Source of the DNA: Nitrosomonas sp.
GTDB lineage: Bacteria > Pseudomonadota > Gammaproteobacteria > Burkholderiales > Nitrosomonadaceae
Direction of reading: 5' to 3'
Length of the DNA: 64,000 nucleotides
Assembly: GCA_016703745.1 (NCBI GenBank)
Contig: JADJBK010000006.1
Location: 2,046,001 to 2,110,000 of the forward strand
In this document: positions 1 to 9,514 of the stretch, one piece after another
How the letters are laid out: each line of letters opens with the position of its first letter
Position numbering within the stretch: position 1 is the stretch's first letter
The notes under the pieces: model-generated
Databases searched by the model: none
The model's input: only the letters and a program-made list of their open reading frames with translations
What the model was told of the DNA's origin: nothing
Program-made: the position numbers and the translations under genes

Positions 1-162
1 ATGCTGCGCACACTCAACTATGCAGCCAAACGACTGGATCGCTGGCATGGGTTCCTGCGTGGATTGCGACAATTACAAATAGATCATTTTTCGGATCACA
101 GCATTCACGAGTATGTCAAAAATATTGTGAGCGTCGTTGCAAGGGAGGAGGGCGAGCGCTAG
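1..162 (+). CDS. C-terminal part of an unknown protein (cut by window edge)
   Basis: The frame is open from the first base and closes with TAG at 160-162, giving 53 residues. The ATG at position 1 is probably not the true start because it sits exactly at the window edge. The visible piece is basic and aromatic-rich and ends in VVAREEGER. I recognise no motif. It lies 160 bases upstream of the desaturase on the same strand, so it could be the previous gene of the same transcript. The coding assignment rests only on the open frame. Confidence 0.4.
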   Translation: MLRTLNYAAKRLDRWHGFLRGLRQLQIDHFSDHSIHEYVKNIVSVVAREEGER

Positions 163-324
163 CTGTTTCATTGGCATACACCTTCAACTCTTCCAGAAAT
201 TGAAAATATATCTGTAGCACCTGAGCAAAGCATATGCCAAAGTTTGAACATATTGGGCTGACCCAACGAAGATATTACATTTTTCATCCCACATTATGCG
301 GTAGTATCCCTGTTTCAATTTCGG

Positions 325-1245
325 ATGGGGAAATTTATTCTTCTCGATATGACGTTAACCATCCGCTCTCCGGAATTAAGGCAGTTGTATCAGCATCGCT
401 GGATGCCCAATTTAAAAATCCCCCTTTTTTACGGTATCTGGGGCGCGCTCGGTGCCATTGCCTGGCACTCGGATTACTGGGTGTTGACCTGGCTGTGCTA
501 TCTGGCAATGGGTTATATGCAGATGGGGATTGTTACTTTCATGCATGACTGCACGCACAACACCTTATTCAAATCACGCTGGAAAAACCAGGTATTTGGT
601 GTTTTCGCAATGATTCCACTCATCATTTCATTTACCGCTTTTAAGGAAGATCATCTGCAGCATCACCGTCATAACCGCACTCCTAAAGACCCGGATGCAT
701 TCACGATGGGAAAACGCGGGATTGGAGATTTCATTCTTTTTTATGCCTACGCATTTTTTGGTGTGTTTTTAACTGCAATTCAATTTACTTTAATTTTTCC
801 GTTGCAGGCCCTGCGTGGCAGAAAAGCATTATTTCACTGGCTTGAAATAACACTGCACGTCGCAGTGATGTGGGGCCTGTTTCATTGGGCAGCCTCGCAG
901 GGTATGGCAGATCAGGTACTTGCCCTATGGTTCTGGCCACTCATCTTTTTCGGTTTTTTTAACAGCATTCGTTTTATTGCGGAACATTATGGCTGCCCAT
1001 GGGATGCTGGGCCACTGGTTGGAACCAGGACAATTATCAGCAACCAGGCAAATGCATTCTTCTGGAATAACATCAATTATCATATCGGCCACCATGCCTA
1101 CCCCGGCGTGCCATGGTACAACCTCAAAAAACTGCATGTGTTGATGCTGCCGGAAATTGAGCGCAGTGGTGCGCTGATTGGTCATAGCTATTTTGCGATT
1201 TTTTTTAATGCACTCAGGCGCGGCCCTGAGATCCAGGAAGCTTAA
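325..1245 (+). CDS. Membrane fatty-acid desaturase family protein
   Basis: Integral membrane di-iron oxygenase of the fatty-acid desaturase/carotenoid hydroxylase superfamily, which inserts double bonds or hydroxyl groups into acyl or isoprenoid chains. All three histidine boxes are visible: HDCTH at residues 74-78, HxxHH at 110-114 and HxxHH at 253-257. They are separated by hydrophobic stretches, the clearest at about 132-160 and 174-212. The length of 306 residues fits the family. The substrate cannot be told from sequence. No good Shine-Dalgarno precedes the ATG at 325, and an ATG at 349 (residue 9) is an equally possible start. No lipid or carotenoid gene is next to it. Confidence 0.85.
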   Translation: MGKFILLDMTLTIRSPELRQLYQHRWMPNLKIPLFYGIWGALGAIAWHSDYWVLTWLCYLAMGYMQMGIVTFMHDCTHNTLFKSRWKNQVFGVFAMIPLIISFTAFKEDHLQHHRHNRTPKDPDAFTMGKRGIGDFILFYAYAFFGVFLTAIQFTLIFPLQALRGRKALFHWLEITLHVAVMWGLFHWAASQGMADQVLALWFWPLIFFGFFNSIRFIAEHYGCPWDAGPLVGTRTIISNQANAFFWNNINYHIGHHAYPGVPWYNLKKLHVLMLPEIERSGALIGHSYFAIFFNALRRGPEIQEA

Positions 1246-1369
1246 GCAGCATTACCTATCTGGCTGTGGGTCAAGCACATCTCCGGCATTGGTGGATTTG
1301 CCGCTGTCGCTAAAGTGGAAAAGGCTATGGCTTGACTGGCCGGGTGTTCTGATTAATACTGCCCCGATA

Positions 1370-1825
1370 ATGTTCAATCGCAAGCAGATACTGTTACTGT
1401 TGATAATGCTCTGGCTCCCGGTGGAGGGAACCATGGCTGCGGTTATTTCATTATGCGCAAATCTGAGGGCGCTGGAATCAGCAGAACGATTGCTCAAGCA
1501 GGGTATAACGGTTTCGGTCAATAACCAGTACTCTTTATTAAAATGTGGCCAGGATGGATCTTCCTCCGGGAGAGCTGATCTGACTACAGATGTCGATGTA
1601 ATGCTGCACGTTCAGGATAGCCACAATCCACCGCAGCACACTGCAATCAATGACGAATCGTCAAATTTTCAATGCAATGACCTGCTTTGCAAAATCAGCT
1701 ACGTGGCACTGGTATTCAGCAGTGTTGTTTCCGTATCGCAAAACGATCAGGCCAATATTGTATTCCCGGCTACAGAATTTACCTCACACGTTCCTAAGCA
1801 GTCATACCGCCCGCCAATAGTCTGA
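1370..1825 (+). CDS. Small secreted protein of unknown function upstream of cus
   Basis: A 151-residue protein beginning MFNRKQILLLLIMLW with a typical Sec signal peptide, cleaved about residue 22-24. The mature part has a few Cys residues, for example CGQDGS and CNDLLC, and no domain I recognise. The frame is open further upstream to 1178, overlapping the desaturase, but the signal peptide argues for the ATG at 1370. Secreted proteins of unknown function often precede heavy-metal efflux operons such as czc and cus, and cusC starts 335 bases downstream. A link to metal handling is inference from position only. Confidence 0.55.
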   Translation: MFNRKQILLLLIMLWLPVEGTMAAVISLCANLRALESAERLLKQGITVSVNNQYSLLKCGQDGSSSGRADLTTDVDVMLHVQDSHNPPQHTAINDESSNFQCNDLLCKISYVALVFSSVVSVSQNDQANIVFPATEFTSHVPKQSYRPPIV

Positions 1826-2160
1826 CAATTTTTGGCCGGATATTCAATTCAGCCCCGGTTTGCCGGATGAGATGAATGCCTGCTGTTAAACCGGATGCCC
1901 AGTTTCCTGGCGTTTAACCTTTGGATCGCGCTTCGTTTTATCCCGATAATACGCAAAATATCATTCCGTATATTTTCTTCGGAGGTCGCTGTGTTCGTAT
2001 TCTCCTGCAGCATCATAAATAATTTTATTTTTTCTGGAATCTATCTGCAATTTCACTTTCTGGTCTGTCGCAGGAAAATACAAAATAACGCACTCGGTTT
2101 CATTGAGTGCATTGTTATCGCAGATAAGATCAATCCTGGCCATGTCAAACAGGAGCTGCC
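1826..2160 (+). other. Intergenic region before cusC
   Basis: About 335 bases with no convincing gene. The last bases carry a good Shine-Dalgarno (AGGAG) for cusC. Around 1941-1970 there is a stretch containing ACGCAAAAT that recurs imperfectly (about 24 of 31 positions by eye) after cusA near 8315-8345. I see no clear CueR or CusR box. Confidence 0.4.
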
Positions 2161-3534
2161 ATGATTGCTCGCGCTACTGCTCTGGCGGCATTAACCGCGA
2201 TACTTGTTCCGATGTGCGCGTATGGTGAAAGCGATAGGCGAGATGCCATAACTTCGGCATGGGCAGCGTCTGAATCAGAAATGACTATTTCCCTGGCTGA
2301 TGAAGGTAGTTATGGTTACCGTGGCCTGGCGGCATTGATCACCGAGGCACTTGAAAACAATCCCGAAATTCTTGCCGCACAGCGGGAATATGCCGCCGCC
2401 CGCCAACGCATCGCGCCTGCGGCGGCACTCGACGATCCCATACTGGAGGCAGGGGTGATCAACGCCCCCTTGGCATCCTCACCATTCAATCGCGAGGATA
2501 TGACCATGAAAATGATTGGCCTGTCGCAGCGTTTTCCTTTTCCGGGAAAATTGGGGCTGCGCAAGGGGGTTGCCAGCAAGGATGCGGAAGCGATCGATTA
2601 CGGTTATCAGGAAACAATAAATCGCGTAGTGCGCGATCTCAAGGTAGCTTATTTCGACCTGGGGCTGACACTCGAAATAACCAGACTGGTCGAGAAGAAC
2701 AAATTGATTCTGGAAGATTTTACCCACCTGGCGGTGGATCACTACGCAGCGGGAATGGGTAATCAGGTTGATGCCTTCAGGGCGCAGACTGAAGTATCCA
2801 GAATTCAGGATGACCTTTTCCGGCTGGCACGCGAACGGCCTGTGCTCGAAGCCGGGATCATTCGCACGCTTGGCCGCAGCACTTACAATAACACTGGGGT
2901 GCTGATCCTGGAACCGTTGTACATGCGCGAAGCTTCCCTGAACCTGGAGTCATTGCGGGAGAAGGCGCTGATGCAGCGTCCGCAATTACTGGCATTGCAA
3001 AGCCTGGTGGCGCGCAACAAAAAAGTGCTGGAATTGGCGCATAAAGAATACTACCCCGATTTCGACGTGCGTTTGTCGTATGGGCAACGTGACAACATGC
3101 TGGACGGTAGTCGCCGCCCCGACATGGTCACGATGACTGTGGCGATTAATTTACCCGTATGGCGCAGCAATAAAATAGAACCCCATATTGCGGAATCACA
3201 GGCGCGGCACTACCAGGCATTGGATTTATATCAGGCGCAAAGTAACGAGATTGCCGCGCAATTGCGTCAACAGGTGGCTACGGCTGAGCAAAATCTCAAA
3301 TCGGTTCGGTTGTATCGGACAACTATTCTGCCCCAGGCCAGGCTGACGGTTGAATCGGCACTGGCTGCCTACAAGGTGAATCGGGTTGATTTTCTGACAC
3401 TGCTTGATAGCCAGATGGCAGTATTCAATTTCGAAATCAAGCGAATGACGGCAATCGCCAATTACAACAAGGCACTCGCGGAAATCGATCTGCTTACCGG
3501 TAAATCTGCTCATGAATCTTCCTATCAACCCTGA
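2161..3534 (+). CDS. cusC: Outer-membrane efflux protein of a Cu/Ag RND pump (CusC/CzcC-like)
   Basis: TolC-family outer-membrane channel of 457 residues, the exit duct of the tripartite pump encoded with the next two genes. The N-terminus is a Sec signal peptide (about residues 1-22). It is followed by the repeated long-helix pattern of TolC proteins: a first half around ALENNPEILAAQREYAAAR and a second around REKALMQRPQLLALQS. The start is set by AGGAGCTGCC directly before the ATG at 2161. It ends 13 bases before cusB, so the genes are co-transcribed. Its assignment to copper/silver rather than Co/Zn/Cd rests on the neighbouring CusA and CusB. Confidence 0.88.
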   Translation: MIARATALAALTAILVPMCAYGESDRRDAITSAWAASESEMTISLADEGSYGYRGLAALITEALENNPEILAAQREYAAARQRIAPAAALDDPILEAGVINAPLASSPFNREDMTMKMIGLSQRFPFPGKLGLRKGVASKDAEAIDYGYQETINRVVRDLKVAYFDLGLTLEITRLVEKNKLILEDFTHLAVDHYAAGMGNQVDAFRAQTEVSRIQDDLFRLARERPVLEAGIIRTLGRSTYNNTGVLILEPLYMREASLNLESLREKALMQRPQLLALQSLVARNKKVLELAHKEYYPDFDVRLSYGQRDNMLDGSRRPDMVTMTVAINLPVWRSNKIEPHIAESQARHYQALDLYQAQSNEIAAQLRQQVATAEQNLKSVRLYRTTILPQARLTVESALAAYKVNRVDFLTLLDSQMAVFNFEIKRMTAIANYNKALAEIDLLTGKSAHESSYQP

Positions 3535-3547
3535 CCAGGAGTCTGCT

Positions 3548-5128
3548 ATGAAGCCCGTTAACATGATCGCCATGATTGCGCTGATCATATTGTCACTCGC
3601 AGCAGGCTATTGGTGGGGCAGTAAGCAATCTGGCCCGGCAGTGCATAATGCGCTCGGCGTAACAGCGGCAAAAGAAAGGAAGATACTTTATTACCGCAAC
3701 CCGATGGGAATGCCGGATACCTCATCCGTGCCCAGGAAAGATCCGATGGGGATGGACTATATCCCTGTCTATGAGGGTGAGGAACTGTCGTCCGATGATT
3801 CCACGATAACGATCAGTACCGAAAAAATCCAGAAGCTGGGAGTACGCACCGAAACAGCCGCATTGCGCCAGCTTGTTCGTACTGTCAGGGCAGTAGCAAC
3901 TATCCAGCCAGATGAGCGCAGGTTGCATACCCTGGCGACCAGATTCGAAGGGTGGATTCAAAAACTCCATGTGAATGCCACTGGCCAGACAGTTGAAAAG
4001 GGACAGGCACTGATGGATGTTTACAGCCCGGAGCTGATCGCGGCACAGCATGAATATCTTATTGCCATGAAAGGCCTGCGTATGGTTTTCGACAGTGACT
4101 GGAATGTTCAGCTGGAAATGCAAAGACTGGTTGAAAGTACTTTGCAGCGATTGCGCAACTGGGATATTTCGAAAATAGAATTGCAGCAGTTGCAACGTGA
4201 AGGTGCTGCCAGAGACTATATAACGCTGCGCTCCAAGGCAAATGGTGTCGTGCTGGAGAAACCATCCTTGGAAGGAAAACGTTTCGCGCCGGGAGATGTG
4301 CTCTATCAGATTGCCGATTTATCCAGCGTATGGGTGTTGGCGGATGTATTCGAACAGGATCTGGGTATGATTCATTCTGGTCAGAAAGCAACTATCCGGA
4401 TTGATGCCTATCCTGACACCGTATTCAACGGTGAGGTTGATTTCATTTACCCTATGATTACGCCCGAAACCCGTACCGCCATCGTGCGCATCAAACTATC
4501 CAACGAGCAGGGGTTACTCAAGCCCGCCATGTACGCGCGCGTTGAGCTTGCCTCTTTTCATACTAATGATAAGGTGCTGACCATTTCCGATTCGGCAGTG
4601 CTTGATTCAGGCGTGCGGCAATTAGTGTTGGTTGATCTTGGCGAAGGCCGATATGAGCCGCGTACGGTCAAACTCGGCATGCATGCTGATGGCTATGTCG
4701 AGGTGCTGGGAGGGCTGGAAGCAGGGGAGGCAGTAGTAGTCAAAGCAAATTTCCTGATCGATGCGGAAAGCAACCTCAAGGCCGCGCTGAGTGGTTTTGG
4801 TCATTACCCTTCAGGTGAGAAACCACGCACTGAAGCCGTTACGGAGAACGAGGAAGCGCAATTCCAAAGGCATCAAGGCGAGGGCAATATTGAGGCGATT
4901 GATTTTACCCATGCAATGCTCACGCTGGCGCATGGTCCGATCGCCAGTCTCAATTGGCCTGCGATGTTGATGGATTTTCGGGTAAATGATCCCGCATTGC
5001 TTCGTTCATTGAAGCCTGGCCAGCAGGTGGCTTTTGAAGTCATCGAGCAAACAGTCGGGGAATATGTCATTGTCGCCATTCAGCCTGTGGATGCCAATGC
5101 TGTCACCAGCCAACACGGAGCACACTGA
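3548..5128 (+). CDS. cusB: Periplasmic adaptor CusB with fused CusF domain
   Basis: Membrane-fusion protein linking CusA to the outer-membrane channel. Of 526 residues, 1-22 form a membrane anchor. Residues about 48-76 hold a heavy-metal-binding domain (YYRNPMGMPDT, KDPMGMDYIPVYEG), followed by the usual hairpin, lipoyl and barrel regions. Residues about 446-526 are a complete CusF-like copper chaperone with the ligand set His462, Trp470, Met473 and Met475 (HGPIASLNWPAMLM). In E. coli CusF is a separate protein. I chose the ATG at 3548 because CAGGAG precedes it; an earlier in-frame start at 3512 would overlap cusC. The stop is one base before the cusA ATG. Confidence 0.92.
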   Translation: MKPVNMIAMIALIILSLAAGYWWGSKQSGPAVHNALGVTAAKERKILYYRNPMGMPDTSSVPRKDPMGMDYIPVYEGEELSSDDSTITISTEKIQKLGVRTETAALRQLVRTVRAVATIQPDERRLHTLATRFEGWIQKLHVNATGQTVEKGQALMDVYSPELIAAQHEYLIAMKGLRMVFDSDWNVQLEMQRLVESTLQRLRNWDISKIELQQLQREGAARDYITLRSKANGVVLEKPSLEGKRFAPGDVLYQIADLSSVWVLADVFEQDLGMIHSGQKATIRIDAYPDTVFNGEVDFIYPMITPETRTAIVRIKLSNEQGLLKPAMYARVELASFHTNDKVLTISDSAVLDSGVRQLVLVDLGEGRYEPRTVKLGMHADGYVEVLGGLEAGEAVVVKANFLIDAESNLKAALSGFGHYPSGEKPRTEAVTENEEAQFQRHQGEGNIEAIDFTHAMLTLAHGPIASLNWPAMLMDFRVNDPALLRSLKPGQQVAFEVIEQTVGEYVIVAIQPVDANAVTSQHGAH

Positions 5129-5129
5129 G

Positions 5130-8100
5130 ATGGTTGGCAATATCATCGAGTGGTCGGTGCGTCACGTTTTTCTGATATTACTGGCGACGTTCACTATTGC
5201 TGCCTGGGGTGCTTATGCAGTGTGGAAAACACCGGTCGATGCCATTCCTGATTTATCTGATGTGCAGGTTATCGTCTATACCGAATATCCCGGACAAGCG
5301 CCGCAGGTAGTGGAGGATCAGATTACCTATCCACTGACCACGGCCATGCTGAGTGTGCCAAAATCGAAAGTCGTGCGCGGTTTATCGGTTTTTGGGGTGT
5401 CGTTTATCTATGTTATTTTTGAAGAGGGCACCGACATCTATTGGGCGCGTTCCAGGGTGCTGGAATACCTGAGCTTTGCCGCCAACCAGTTGCCCAAGGA
5501 TGTGAGACCTGCGCTCGGTCCCGACGCGACCGGAGTTGGCTGGGTTTATCAATATGCCGTTACCGCCAAAGAGCATACGCTGGATGAGTTACGCAGCCTT
5601 CAGGACTGGTTCTTACGCTATCAATTGGTTGCGGCGGAGGGTGTCTCGGAAGTGGCCAGTGTGGGTGGGTTCGAGAAAACCTACCAGATCACAGTTGATC
5701 CCCGCCGGTTACAAGCCTATGGCATCCCTCTCAAAACGGTGATCGATGTGGTCGCTCAGAGTAATCGCGATGTAGGCGGACGGGTAATCGAGCTGACCGA
5801 AACTGAGTACATGGTGCGCGGTAGAGGCTATCTGCGCAGTATCAGCGACCTGCAGCACCTGGTCGTCAAGGCGCATGAAGGCAAACCGGTGTTGCTGCGC
5901 GATGTCGCCCGCGTTGAGCTGGCACCTGCTGAGCGCCGGGGCATCACTGAACTCAATGGTGAAGGTGAGGCTGTGTCGGGAATTGCCATTGCGCGTTATG
6001 GCGAGAATGCGCTCGACGTTATTCGTAACATCGAGACAAAAATCGATGAACTTAAACCAGGTCTGCCAGAAGGCATCACGATTGAGCCGATCTATGACCG
6101 TTCCGAACTGATCGAGCGCGCCATCGCAACGCTGAGCGAAGTGTTGATCGAGCAAGTGATCATCGTGGCGCTGGTGAGTGCTATTTTCCTCATGCATGTG
6201 CGCAGCGCCCTGGTGGCGATCATTATGCTGCCGATCGGTGTGCTCATCGCTTTCATCGTCATGTTTCATCTGGGTATCAATTCCAATATCATGAGCCTGG
6301 CGGGCATTGCGCTCGCCATTGCCGAAATGACCGATGCCACTGTCGTCATGATGGAAAATGCGCATAAACATCTTGCGCGGCTTGATCCGCAGGCACCTGC
6401 CGCAGCGCGTATGAACGCCATTATTACTGCCTGCCAGGAAGTCGGCCCAACGCTGTTCTTCAGCCTGCTGATCATCACGGCATCATTTTTGCCGATTTTC
6501 ACGCTGGAGGACCAGGAAGGGCGTCTGTTTCAGCCGCTCGCCTTAACCAAGACCTTTGCCATGGCCGGCGCTGCGTTGCTTTCCATTACCTTGGTGCCGG
6601 CGCTGATGTTGCTGCTGATCCGCGGACGTATTCCGCGTGAGCAAGATAATCCGCTAGGCCGACTCTTGATCAGAATCTACCAGCCCATTATCCCGTGGGT
6701 GATCAAATGGAAAAAAAGCATTCTGGTGGTTGCTATCGCGGTGTTGGGATTGACCGTTTATCCGGCTCTCAGACTCGGCACCGAATTCATGCCACCACTC
6801 AATGAAGGCACGTTGCTTTATATGCCCGTCACCTTGCCGGGTATTTCGGTCACCAAAGCCGCAGAAACCCTGCAGACGCAGAACAAAATCATCAAGAGCT
6901 TTCCGGAGGTAGCCTCGGTATTCGGCAAGGCTGGGCGCGCCAATACCGCTACCGACCCGGCGCCGCTGGAAATGACCGAAACCATCATCAACCTGAAACC
7001 GGAAAGCGAATGGCGCCCGGGGATGACCCTCGACAAACTGATCGCTGAACTGGATCAGGCGCTGCAAATACCCGGTTTCAGTAACGCCTGGACTATGCCG
7101 ATCAAGAACAGGACTGACATGCTGGCAACCGGCATTCGGACACCAGTCGGTATCAAGGTATTCGGCAACGATCTGAATGAAATAGAAAAATTAGGTAAAC
7201 AGATCGAGATGGCTGTCAAAACCGTGCCAGGTACCAGCAGCATTTACGCGGAACGAACCACTGGCGGCTATTACCTCGATATTGAGCCCGATCGCATGGC
7301 GCTGGCCCGTTATGGGCTGGCAGTTGGTGATTTGCTGGAAGTCATTTCGGCCGCGCTGGGTGCGGAGACGATTACCACCACAGTGGAAGGCCGCGAGCGC
7401 TATGGGGTGACTGTGCGCTATCCGCGCGAACTGCGCAGCGACCCGCAAGCCATTGCCACGCAGGTACTGGTCTCTACCATGGGCGGGGCGATGATTCCCC
7501 TCGGCCAGCTTGCGCAAATCAAACTGGTGCAGGGCGCACCAGCCATTCGTACCGAAAATGCGCTGTTGTCCGCCTATATTTTCGTTGATATCCGTGAGCG
7601 TGATATTGGCGGCTATATCGCGGACGCACAGCAGGCCGTTCTTGAGCAGGTGCAGTTTCCACCCGGCTACTATGTCGCCTGGAGTGGCCAGTTTGAGTAT
7701 ATGCAGCGCGCAACCGAAAAATTGAAAGTGGTGGTGCCGCTTACGCTGCTGATTGTATTTGTGCTGATCTATTTAAACTTCAACCGTCTGACCGAAACTT
7801 TGATCGTGATGCTGTCGGTGCCTTTCTCTGTAGTCGGCGGTATCTGGCTGATGTATTGGCTCGGTTACAACATGAGTATCGCGGCAGCCGTGGGTTTCAT
7901 CGGTTTAACCGGAATCGCAGCGGAAACCGGCATGGTGATGCTGGCCTTTCTCGATCAAGCGTTCAAATCCGTTACCAGTAAACGTCATGCCGCTGGCGAG
8001 AAAGTCACGGTAGACGATCTGTATGCCGCAGTGGCACAAGGCGCAGTAACGCGGATACGCGCAGTGATGATGACTATTGCGGGCAGCATCCTGGGCTTGC

Positions 8101-8288
8101 TGCCGGTTATGCTGAGTACGGGTACGGGTTCAGAGATCACGCGACGTATTGCGGCTCCGATGGTCGGTGGCATGGTCTCGACCACGATACTGACGTTGAT
8201 TATTTTTCCGGCTATTTATGTGCTGGTGAAAGAGATTTCGATTGACACCACTCAAAAGAAAAACGCAGCAACTACCCGTTGGTGGTGA
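5130..8288 (+). CDS. cusA: Cu(I)/Ag(I) RND efflux pump CusA
   Basis: Inner-membrane proton antiporter of 1052 residues that exports Cu(I)/Ag(I) from periplasm and cytoplasm through CusBC. The heavy-metal RND signature is clear (WKTPVDAIPDLSDVQV). The three periplasmic methionines that bind metal in E. coli CusA (573, 623, 672) have counterparts at 565 (LYMPVT), 615 (LEMTET) and 664 (RTDMLATG), each offset by eight. An acidic TM4 segment, MTDATVVMMENAHK, carries the proton-relay Asp at about 402. The ATG at 5130 follows the cusB stop by one base. The longer frame from 5034 is rejected because it overlaps cusB. Confidence 0.95.
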   Translation: MVGNIIEWSVRHVFLILLATFTIAAWGAYAVWKTPVDAIPDLSDVQVIVYTEYPGQAPQVVEDQITYPLTTAMLSVPKSKVVRGLSVFGVSFIYVIFEEGTDIYWARSRVLEYLSFAANQLPKDVRPALGPDATGVGWVYQYAVTAKEHTLDELRSLQDWFLRYQLVAAEGVSEVASVGGFEKTYQITVDPRRLQAYGIPLKTVIDVVAQSNRDVGGRVIELTETEYMVRGRGYLRSISDLQHLVVKAHEGKPVLLRDVARVELAPAERRGITELNGEGEAVSGIAIARYGENALDVIRNIETKIDELKPGLPEGITIEPIYDRSELIERAIATLSEVLIEQVIIVALVSAIFLMHVRSALVAIIMLPIGVLIAFIVMFHLGINSNIMSLAGIALAIAEMTDATVVMMENAHKHLARLDPQAPAAARMNAIITACQEVGPTLFFSLLIITASFLPIFTLEDQEGRLFQPLALTKTFAMAGAALLSITLVPALMLLLIRGRIPREQDNPLGRLLIRIYQPIIPWVIKWKKSILVVAIAVLGLTVYPALRLGTEFMPPLNEGTLLYMPVTLPGISVTKAAETLQTQNKIIKSFPEVASVFGKAGRANTATDPAPLEMTETIINLKPESEWRPGMTLDKLIAELDQALQIPGFSNAWTMPIKNRTDMLATGIRTPVGIKVFGNDLNEIEKLGKQIEMAVKTVPGTSSIYAERTTGGYYLDIEPDRMALARYGLAVGDLLEVISAALGAETITTTVEGRERYGVTVRYPRELRSDPQAIATQVLVSTMGGAMIPLGQLAQIKLVQGAPAIRTENALLSAYIFVDIRERDIGGYIADAQQAVLEQVQFPPGYYVAWSGQFEYMQRATEKLKVVVPLTLLIVFVLIYLNFNRLTETLIVMLSVPFSVVGGIWLMYWLGYNMSIAAAVGFIGLTGIAAETGMVMLAFLDQAFKSVTSKRHAAGEKVTVDDLYAAVAQGAVTRIRAVMMTIAGSILGLLPVMLSTGTGSEITRRIAAPMVGGMVSTTILTLIIFPAIYVLVKEISIDTTQKKNAATTRWW

Positions 8289-8476
8289 TAAGGCTGGTGC
8301 TGGATGCCATTCCGCTTTACCCCAATAACACGCAAAATTTAATTCCGATTGCCGGACAGAAAAGATACGTAGTTACTTTTTCTATTCGTTCAGCTTCTAT
8401 TCAGTTTGCTTTCGCTATATTGGTTGCCAAGACAGAAACTTTTTTCTGTCGTCTAACTTGAAAAAGGAGAAACACC

Positions 8477-8504
8477 ATGAAAACTAATCATTCTCTATTC
8501 ATTG
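8477..8504 (+). pseudogene. 5' stub of a gene cut off by an IS66 end
   Basis: AAAGGAG sits at a good distance before an ATG at 8477, followed by nine codons (MKTNHSLFI). An IS66 terminal inverted repeat then begins at 8505. Translation would run on into the element and stop after 22 residues. The stub follows cusA by about 190 bases, so a further gene of the cus unit, or one with its own promoter, was broken here. Its identity is lost. The opening MKTN resembles small secreted proteins such as the MKTK start at 9592, but that is only a hint. Confidence 0.6.
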
Positions 8505-8944
8505 GTAACCGTCCAGCGCTCCCATCTATCTTTCCTGCTGTTTAAGTGATTGAATGAACGCTGGTGTAAGCGGCAGCAATTCATCGATGCGGTTATTGGG
8601 CCAGGTGGGTAGTTTGGCGAGGGTGTCTGCAAGCCATGCGGCGGGATCGAGTTTGTTGAGTTGCGCGGTACCGAACAAGGTTTGAATGGCAGCGGCGCAT
8701 TGACCGGCACGTTCCGATCCGGTGAATAGCCAATTCTTTTTGCCGATTGCGATCGGGCGGATGGTGTTCTCCACCGGGTTGTTGTCGATCGGAAGAAAGC
8801 CGGTTTGTGCGTAGCGGATGAGGCTTGGCCAGCGTCTGAGGGTATAGTCGAGTGCTTTGGCGGAGCCGCCGCCATTTGCGGTCTGGCTACGGGTTTGCAT
8901 CAGCCAGGCATGCAGTGCGGGCAGGCTTTTGTCTGCCCGCAGGT
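8505..8944 (-). mobile_element. Truncated IS66-family element (3' end of tnpC plus inverted repeat)
   Basis: The minus strand carries the last part of an IS66 TnpC (stop at 8526), including the PIDNNPVENTIRPIAIGKKN core with the catalytic Glu. The terminal inverted repeat GTAACCGTCCAGCGCTCCCA starts at 8505. It is nearly identical to the 3' end of the element at 10413-12301 but in opposite orientation. The two sequences part company at about 8942-8944, and this copy lacks 9 bases within the shared part. It cannot be active. Confidence 0.85.
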
Positions 8945-9035
8945 AGCCAAACGTCTTCGGAATCAATTTGGAGTCGGGCCGCAAACGGCTGCGATACTTA
9001 TTGCTGTAGCAGGAGTTAATCCTTAACGCTTAAGG

Positions 9036-9060
9036 AACGTTTGTTTTTCAGAGGGTCCTA
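9036..9060 (+). repeat. Solo end relic of an IS5-type element
   Basis: The sequence around CGTTTGTTTTTCAGAGGGTCC closely matches the right end of the IS5-family element at 43346-44538 (TGTTTGTTTTTCAGAGGTTCC). No transposase remains next to it, so it looks like the scar of an older insertion between the IS66 remnant and the NPCA genes. Confidence 0.55.
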
Positions 9061-9229
9061 AAGAAAGATCAGCCTTATTTTAAAAAGTTACGTTGCGTTG
9101 TAAGGAAACCCATTTACCTTCGACCAACTTGCAGGAATGAGGATATTTTTGAGCCGAATTCTTGTTTGTTTGAGTCGGTATTGCTGGCTGTTTGTTTCAT
9201 CCCGTAACTTAACTTTAGGAAAACTGATA

Positions 9230-9499
9230 ATGAAAAAACGTCAAAAACTTTTGACCTCTTCCGTACTAGCCAGTTTGATGGCAATTTCCATGAGTACACC
9301 AACATTTGCCGAGAGTAATCCGTGCGCGCCAAAAGCGAAAGCACAGCATCAGCGTGATATGAAAAATCCCTGCGCCGGCAAAAATCCTTGTGCTGGTAAA
9401 AATCCATGTGCGGCCATGAACCCGTGTAGCGCCAAGAATCCTTGTGCAGCCAAGAATCCCTGCGCCGCTAAAAATCCATGTGCAGCAAAAAAATATTAA
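9230..9499 (+). CDS. Secreted NPCA-repeat Cys-rich protein
   Basis: An 89-residue protein with a clear signal peptide (MKKRQKLLTSSVLASLMAIS, cleavage after TPTFA). The mature chain is almost entirely a tandem hexapeptide of the form K-N-P-C-A-A/G: seven consecutive units and one outlier give eight Cys at regular spacing, with Lys and a little Met between. There is no globular domain. A regular Cys ladder suggests periplasmic metal (copper) or haem-protein binding, or disulfide cross-linking; this is inference. Start: AGGAAA lies 8 bases before the ATG at 9230. The next gene has the same repeat around a cytochrome, so the two probably act together. Confidence 0.75.
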   Translation: MKKRQKLLTSSVLASLMAISMSTPTFAESNPCAPKAKAQHQRDMKNPCAGKNPCAGKNPCAAMNPCSAKNPCAAKNPCAAKNPCAAKKY

Positions 9500-9514
9500 T
9501 TTTTGCAAACAATT

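Noticed and set aside
8279..8461. 60-residue open frame overlapping the end of cusA
   Set aside because: No ribosome binding site, starts inside cusA, and the composition is not protein-like. I treat it as intergenic sequence.
9359..9490. Possible CRISPR or DNA satellite in the NPCA repeat
   Set aside because: The period is 18 bases with codon-level variation and no spacers, so it is a protein-coding repeat.
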